From: an uncultured Clostridia bacterium
Lineage (GTDB): Bacteria > Bacillota > Clostridia > Lachnospirales > Lachnospiraceae
Direction: 5' to 3'
DNA: 18,153 nucleotides
Assembly: GCA_946405675.1 (NCBI GenBank)
Contig: CAMJIC010000021.1
Coordinates: forward strand, 1-18,153
How positions within the stretch are numbered: the stretch's first letter is position 1; every line of letters begins with the position of its first letter. Position numbers and translations under genes: made by a program. The notes under the pieces are model-generated. The model saw only the letters and a program-made list of their open reading frames with translations, was not told the DNA's origin and did no database searches. Below, one piece after another: positions 13,481-18,153 of this stretch.

Positions 13481-15409
13481 ATGGGAACTGAGACAGGTGC
13501 TGAATACGGAGCGAATCAGATACAGGTACTGGAGGGACTTGAAGCAGTAAGGAAGAGGCCTGGGATGTATATCGGCTCGACTTCCGCGAGGGGACTGCAT
13601 CACCTGGTGTATGAGATCGTGGATAATTCCGTGGACGAAGCACTGGCCGGTGCCTGCACCCACATCAAGGTCCATATCCATCCGGACAATTCCATCACTG
13701 TGCGCGATGACGGAAGGGGGATCCCGGTGGGGATCAATGAAAAGACCGGGCGCCCTGCCGTTGAGGTTGTCTTTACCGTGCTGCATGCCGGCGGAAAGTT
13801 CGGCGGCGGGGGATACAAGGTATCCGGCGGGCTGCATGGCGTCGGCGCGTCGGTCGTCAATGCGCTTTCCGACTATCTTGAGGTGCAGGTCTTCCATGAG
13901 GGGAAGATCTATCAGCAGCGGTATGAGAAGGGGCAGGCGATGTACGATCTGAAGGTGGTTGGAGACTGCGATCCGGATGAGAGCGGGACGCAGGTCACCT
14001 TCATGGCGGACGGGACGATCTTTGAAACCCTGGAATATGATTTTGACACGCTGAAGCAAAGACTCAGGGAGACCGCTTTTCTGACGAAGGGCCTTCGGAT
14101 CACGCTCACAGATGAGCGTGTGGATCCGTGGAAGGAACGTTCGTTCCACTATGAAGGCGGGATACGGGAGTTCGTGCAGTACCTGAACAAGGGAAAGACC
14201 CCTCTGTATGATGACATCATTGATTGTGAGGGGGAAAAGGACGGCGTCCTGGTGGAGGTCGCGCTTCAGCATAATGACGGCTACAATGAGTCGACCTATT
14301 CCTTTGTCAACAATATCGTCACCCCTGAGGGCGGAACCCATATGACGGGCTTTAGGAATGCCCTTACCAAGACGTTCAATGATTACGGCAGGGCGCAGAA
14401 GCTTCTCAAGGACAGTGAAGAAAACCTGACCGGTGAGGATATCCGGGAAGGGCTCACCGCGATCATTTCCATCAAGATCTCTGAACCGCAGTTTGAGGGG
14501 CAGACCAAGCAGAAGCTTGGAAATTCCGAGGCGAGGGGCGCTGTGGAGAGCCTGCTGAGCGAAAAGCTTGGCATCTATCTGGAGCAGCACCCGCAGATCG
14601 GGAAGCTGATCATCGAGAAGTCCGTGATGGCCCAGAGAGCCAGGGCAGCGGCCAGGAAGGCAAGGGACCTGACCCGCAGGAAGAGCGCGCTGGACGGATT
14701 GAGCCTTCCGGGCAAGCTTGCGGACTGCACGGACAAGAACCGTGATAACTGTGAGATCTTCATCGTTGAGGGAGATTCCGCAGGAGGCTCCGCGAAGACG
14801 GCAAGAGCAAGAGCGACCCAGGCGATCCTGCCCTTGCGTGGAAAGATCCTGAATGTGGAAAAGGCAAGGCTTGACCGGATCCTTGGAAATGCGGAGATCC
14901 GTGCCATGATTACAGCCTTCGGAACCGGAATCCATGAGGATTTTGATATTGAAAAATTGCGTTATAACAGGATCATCATCATGACGGATGCCGATGTGGA
15001 CGGCGCGCACATTGCGACGCTGCTGCTGACCTTCTTCTACCGGTTCATGCCGGAGCTGATCAAGCAGGGACATGTTTATCTGGCGACCCCGCCTCTTTAC
15101 AAGCTGGAAAAGAACAAAAAGGTGTGGTACGCCTATTCGGATGAAGAACTGAACAGTATCCTGGCAGAGGTCGGCCGGGATCAGAACAATAAGATCCAGC
15201 GCTATAAGGGACTTGGCGAGATGGATGCGGAGCAGCTGTGGGATACCACCATGGATCCGGCCAAGCGGATCCTGAAGCGTGTATCGATGGATGACGATGA
15301 CAAGTCTTCAATCGACGTGACATTCACGACGCTGATGGGAGACCAGGTGGAGCCGCGGAGAGAATTTATCGAAGAGAACGCGGCGCGCGTCAGGAACCTG
15401 GATGTATGA
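13481..15409 (+). CDS. gyrB: DNA gyrase subunit B
   Basis: GyrB is the ATPase subunit of DNA gyrase, which introduces negative supercoils ahead of forks; it is the target of aminocoumarins. The 642-residue protein has the GHKL ATP site with EIVDNSVDEA at 45-54, DDGRG at 76-80 and GGLHGVGAS at 116-124. A TOPRIM domain follows with EGDSAGGSA at 430-438 and the metal-binding Asp503, Asp505 and Asp507 in MTDADVDGAHI. The C-terminal segment contains QRYKGLGEM. The length fits Gram-positive GyrB, without the roughly 170-residue insert of Gram-negative GyrB. The ATG at 13481 has TGGAGGG 3-9 nt upstream. It is followed by gyrA after 81 bp on the same strand. Confidence 0.98.
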   Translation: MGTETGAEYGANQIQVLEGLEAVRKRPGMYIGSTSARGLHHLVYEIVDNSVDEALAGACTHIKVHIHPDNSITVRDDGRGIPVGINEKTGRPAVEVVFTVLHAGGKFGGGGYKVSGGLHGVGASVVNALSDYLEVQVFHEGKIYQQRYEKGQAMYDLKVVGDCDPDESGTQVTFMADGTIFETLEYDFDTLKQRLRETAFLTKGLRITLTDERVDPWKERSFHYEGGIREFVQYLNKGKTPLYDDIIDCEGEKDGVLVEVALQHNDGYNESTYSFVNNIVTPEGGTHMTGFRNALTKTFNDYGRAQKLLKDSEENLTGEDIREGLTAIISIKISEPQFEGQTKQKLGNSEARGAVESLLSEKLGIYLEQHPQIGKLIIEKSVMAQRARAAARKARDLTRRKSALDGLSLPGKLADCTDKNRDNCEIFIVEGDSAGGSAKTARARATQAILPLRGKILNVEKARLDRILGNAEIRAMITAFGTGIHEDFDIEKLRYNRIIIMTDADVDGAHIATLLLTFFYRFMPELIKQGHVYLATPPLYKLEKNKKVWYAYSDEELNSILAEVGRDQNNKIQRYKGLGEMDAEQLWDTTMDPAKRILKRVSMDDDDKSSIDVTFTTLMGDQVEPRREFIEENAARVRNLDV

Positions 15410-15490
15410 TGTGATCTCTTCACATGATTGAGACGATTCATCACCTCCATCATTTTGTAATGAAGCTATACAGATAAACGGGAGCACAGA

Positions 15491-18046
15491 ATGGACGATA
15501 AAGTATTTGACCAGATCCGGGAAGTAGACCTTCAGAAGACCATGGAGGAATCTTACATTGATTACGCGATGAGCGTCATTGCCTCCAGAGCCCTTCCGGA
15601 TGTCAGGGACGGACTGAAGCCGGTACAGCGCAGGGTCCTGTTTTCCATGATCGAGCTGAACAACGGCCCGGACAAGCCGCACAGAAAGTGCGCGCGTATC
15701 GTCGGTGATACGATGGGTAAGTACCATCCCCATGGCGACAGTTCCATCTATGGTGCCCTTGTCTATATGGCCCAGGACTGGTCCATGCGCTATCCGTTGG
15801 TGGATGGTCATGGGAATTTCGGTTCAGTGGACGGAGACGGCGCGGCAGCGATGCGTTATACAGAGGCGCGCCTGTCGAAGATCTCCATGGAGATGCTTGC
15901 GGATATCAACAAGGATACGGTTGATTTTGTTCCGAACTTTGATGAGACGGAGAAGGAGCCCACCGTGCTCCCCAGCCGTTTTCCCAACCTTCTGGTCAAT
16001 GGAACGACCGGGATCGCTGTCGGCATGGCAACCAACATTCCTCCCCATAACCTGAGGGAGGTGATTGACGCGGTGGTGAAGATCATTGACAACCGTGTCA
16101 ATGAAGACAGGGAAACCTCGATCGACGAGGTGATGAAGATCATCAAGGGACCGGATTTTCCCACCGGTGCGATGATCCTTGGAAAGGGCGGGATCAATGA
16201 CGCGTACCGGACCGGGAGGGGAAAGATCCGTGTCCGCGCGATCACGGACATTGAGACGCTTCCCAACGGGAAGAGCCGGATCGTCGTGACGCAGCTTCCA
16301 TACCTGGTCAACAAGGCGAGACTGATCGAGAAGATGGCCGCGCTTGTGCGTGACAAGAAGATTGATGGCATTACAGGAATCACGGATGAATCCAGCCGTG
16401 AAGGGATGCGGATCAGTATCGATATCCGCAAGGATGCCAACGCGAATATTATTCTGAATAAGCTCTTCCTGCATACCCAGCTGCAGGATACCTTTGGCGT
16501 GATCATGCTTGCTCTGATCGATAATAAGCCGAAGATCCTGAACCTTCTGGAGATGCTGCAGTATTACCTGAAGCACCAGGAAGAGGTGGTGACGAGAAGA
16601 ACCCGGTATGACCTGAATAAGGCGCTCGAGCGGGATCACATCCTGCAGGGCCTGCTGATTGCCCTCGATAATATCGACGAGGTGATCCGGATCATCCGTT
16701 CTTCGGAAAATGTGCAGGTTGCGAAGGCTTCCCTGATGGAGAAGTTCGGGCTGAGCGACGCGCAGTCGCAGGCAATCGTAGACATGCGCCTGAGGGCTCT
16801 GACAGGTCTGGAAAGAAGCAAGATCGAGGCGGAGCATGCCCAGCTGCTGAAAACGATTGCTGAGCTTCGCGCGATCCTTGGCGATGAGAAGCTTTTACTC
16901 GGCGTGATCCGGAAAGAGATCCTGGTCATTTCCGAAAAATACGGGGATGACCGCAGGACAATATTCGGCTATGATCCTGGTGAGTTTGACGCGGTGGATC
17001 TGGTGGAGAAGGAAGATGTTGTGATCACGCTTACGAAGCTTGGCTATATCAAGCGCATGAGCGAGGATAACTTTAAGTCCCAGAACCGGGGCGGCAGGGG
17101 CATCAAGGGCATGCAGGCCCTGAAGGAGGATTATATTGACCGGCTTTTGATGACGGATACCCATGCGGATCTGATGATCTTTACCAATAAGGGCCGCGTC
17201 TACAAGATGAAAGCTTATGAGGTGCCGGAGGCGGGGCGCACAGCGCGGGGAACCGCGATTGTGAACCTTCTGCAGCTGCAGGCGGATGAAAAGCTGTCTG
17301 CCGTGATTCCGGTGGGATCGGACGAGAAGTATGATGAAAATGGTTATCTGACCATGGCGACGAGGCGCGGCCAGATCAAGAGAACACCTTTGTCAGAGTA
17401 TGCCAATGTCCGCAAAAACGGACTGATCGCCATCGGCCTGAGGGAGGACGATGAGCTGATCTCCGTTGAAGCAACGGATAATCAGAAGGAGATTCTGCTG
17501 ATCACAAAGTTCGGGCAGTGTATCCGCTTTAAGGAGTCTGATGCCAGGTCCACCGGAAGATCCTCCATGGGTGTGCGCGGCATTAACCTGATGGACGGGG
17601 ATGAGGTTGTCTCCATGGTGATTGGGGATGCGGCTCCTTATCTTCTGATCGTTTCAGAGAAAGGAATGGGCAAGCTGACGGATCTTCAGGAATTCAAGAC
17701 GCAGTCCCGGGGCGGCAAGGGCGTCCTGTGCTACCGGATCCTGGAGAAGACGGGCAATCTCGTAGGCGCGATGGCAGTCGAGCAGGATGATGAGATCATG
17801 ATGATCAATACGGACGGCATCATCATCCGGATGAGCTGCGGAAGCATTTCCGTGGTCAGCAGAGTGACCTCCGGCGTAAAGCTGATGAAGCTGAATGAAA
17901 GTGACGTGGTTGTTTCCATCGCCAAAGTGCGGGAGACCGTATCCAAGAATGCGGAGGATGAATATATGCAGCTGCCGGAGGGTGAGGACGATTCCGATTC
18001 TATTTCCGAAGAGGCGGAAGAGGATCCGGATGACGGTGATGAGTGA
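15491..18046 (+). CDS. gyrA: DNA gyrase subunit A
   Basis: GyrA is the DNA breakage-reunion and wrapping subunit of gyrase. The 851-residue protein has the catalytic Tyr123 in AAAMRYTEARL. The quinolone-resistance region reads KYHPHGDSSIYGALV, with Ser84 present and Gly at residue 88, where many species have Asp or Glu. The C-terminal beta-pinwheel contains a GyrA-box variant QNRGGRG at 531-537, in place of the usual Q(K/R)RGG(K/R)G, which supports gyrase over topoisomerase IV. A second QSRGGKG-type motif follows later. The last 30 or so residues are very acidic (DDSDSISEEAEEDPDDGDE). GGGAG lies about 9 nt before the ATG. There is no terminator before the next element, a MITE copy 54 bp downstream. 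Confidence 0.97.
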   Translation: MDDKVFDQIREVDLQKTMEESYIDYAMSVIASRALPDVRDGLKPVQRRVLFSMIELNNGPDKPHRKCARIVGDTMGKYHPHGDSSIYGALVYMAQDWSMRYPLVDGHGNFGSVDGDGAAAMRYTEARLSKISMEMLADINKDTVDFVPNFDETEKEPTVLPSRFPNLLVNGTTGIAVGMATNIPPHNLREVIDAVVKIIDNRVNEDRETSIDEVMKIIKGPDFPTGAMILGKGGINDAYRTGRGKIRVRAITDIETLPNGKSRIVVTQLPYLVNKARLIEKMAALVRDKKIDGITGITDESSREGMRISIDIRKDANANIILNKLFLHTQLQDTFGVIMLALIDNKPKILNLLEMLQYYLKHQEEVVTRRTRYDLNKALERDHILQGLLIALDNIDEVIRIIRSSENVQVAKASLMEKFGLSDAQSQAIVDMRLRALTGLERSKIEAEHAQLLKTIAELRAILGDEKLLLGVIRKEILVISEKYGDDRRTIFGYDPGEFDAVDLVEKEDVVITLTKLGYIKRMSEDNFKSQNRGGRGIKGMQALKEDYIDRLLMTDTHADLMIFTNKGRVYKMKAYEVPEAGRTARGTAIVNLLQLQADEKLSAVIPVGSDEKYDENGYLTMATRRGQIKRTPLSEYANVRKNGLIAIGLREDDELISVEATDNQKEILLITKFGQCIRFKESDARSTGRSSMGVRGINLMDGDEVVSMVIGDAAPYLLIVSEKGMGKLTDLQEFKTQSRGGKGVLCYRILEKTGNLVGAMAVEQDDEIMMINTDGIIIRMSCGSISVVSRVTSGVKLMKLNESDVVVSIAKVRETVSKNAEDEYMQLPEGEDDSDSISEEAEEDPDDGDE

Positions 18047-18099
18047 TGGCCGATGAAGGCTTTCTGAATATAGGCATCGGATCGAAATGATACGAGGAA

Positions 18100-18153
18100 G
18101 TAACTGTTCAGGACAGCCCGAAGCACTTGCTGCTGAGGGCGTATGAAAGTGTA
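18100..18153 (+). mobile_element. MITE-like element, copy D, cut by the window end
   Basis: The first 54 bases of the family in plus orientation are present and identical to copy A over that length, from GTAACTGTTCAG to GAAAGTGTA. The octamer before it is ACGAGGAA (18092-18099). If the copy is complete it should end 79 bases past the window and be followed by ACGAGGAA. Confidence 0.85.

Noticed and set aside
13382..15073. Long minus-strand open frame (563 codons) opposite gyrB
   Set aside because: It is antisense to an unmistakable gyrB, overlaps the MITE, and its product shows no family resemblance. It arises from the codon bias of gyrB.
1..18153. parS sites, tRNA or rRNA genes
   Set aside because: No TGTTTCACGTGAAACA-like site and no tRNA- or rRNA-like sequence was noticed while reading both strands; this was done by eye, not with a covariance model.

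Overview
This window is the replication-origin neighbourhood of a low-to-mid GC Firmicute, most likely a member of class Clostridia and probably Lachnospiraceae-like. That placement rests on gene order and protein character, not on a database search. Fourteen protein genes are supported, all housekeeping, arranged around a bipartite oriC. The minus-strand arm, read from oriC outward, is rpmH, rnpA, yidD, yidC, jag/khpB, mnmE, mnmG, rsmG. The plus-strand arm is dnaA, dnaN, an S4-domain gene (rlbA/yaaA), recF, gyrB, gyrA.

Layout: 1-397 holds no recognised gene but has a strong plus-strand terminator hairpin. 398-8420 is the leftward ribosome/tRNA-modification/membrane-insertion cluster. 8421-8908 is the upstream oriC half, with divergent rpmH and dnaA promoters and several DnaA boxes. 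8909-10294 is dnaA. 10295-10742 is the downstream oriC half, with further box-like sites, a GC palindrome and an AT-rich hexamer repeat. 10743-13157 is dnaN, rlbA and recF, tightly packed. 13158-13480 is a repeat-filled gyrB leader. 13481-18046 is gyrB and gyrA.

The unusual feature is a family of short interspersed elements in the gaps between these genes. Three complete copies of 133 bp (3137-3269, 4850-4982, 13326-13458) and one copy cut by the window end (18100-18153) share ends beginning GTAACTGTTCAG. Each complete copy is flanked by an 8-bp direct repeat: CCTGTTTC twice, ACACGGGC/ACACGGGT, and GACCAATC twice. This is the signature of non-autonomous transposition (a MITE). GTAA ends plus 8-bp duplications match what is known of IS66-family elements. 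The right end of each copy is itself a 32-bp palindrome. Three solo copies of that palindrome (6230-6261, 8826-8857, 13281-13313) look like deletion remnants. Copies sit in the gyrB leader, the dnaA leader, against the jag terminator and after gyrA, so they may affect expression of core replication genes.

Functionally the genes form the conserved origin-proximal block: initiation (dnaA), clamp (dnaN), recombination/repair (recF), supercoiling (gyrAB), tRNA wobble-U modification (mnmE/mnmG), 16S rRNA methylation (rsmG), tRNA 5' processing (rnpA), ribosomal protein L34 (rpmH) and membrane protein insertion (yidC, yidD, with the RNA-binding Jag protein).
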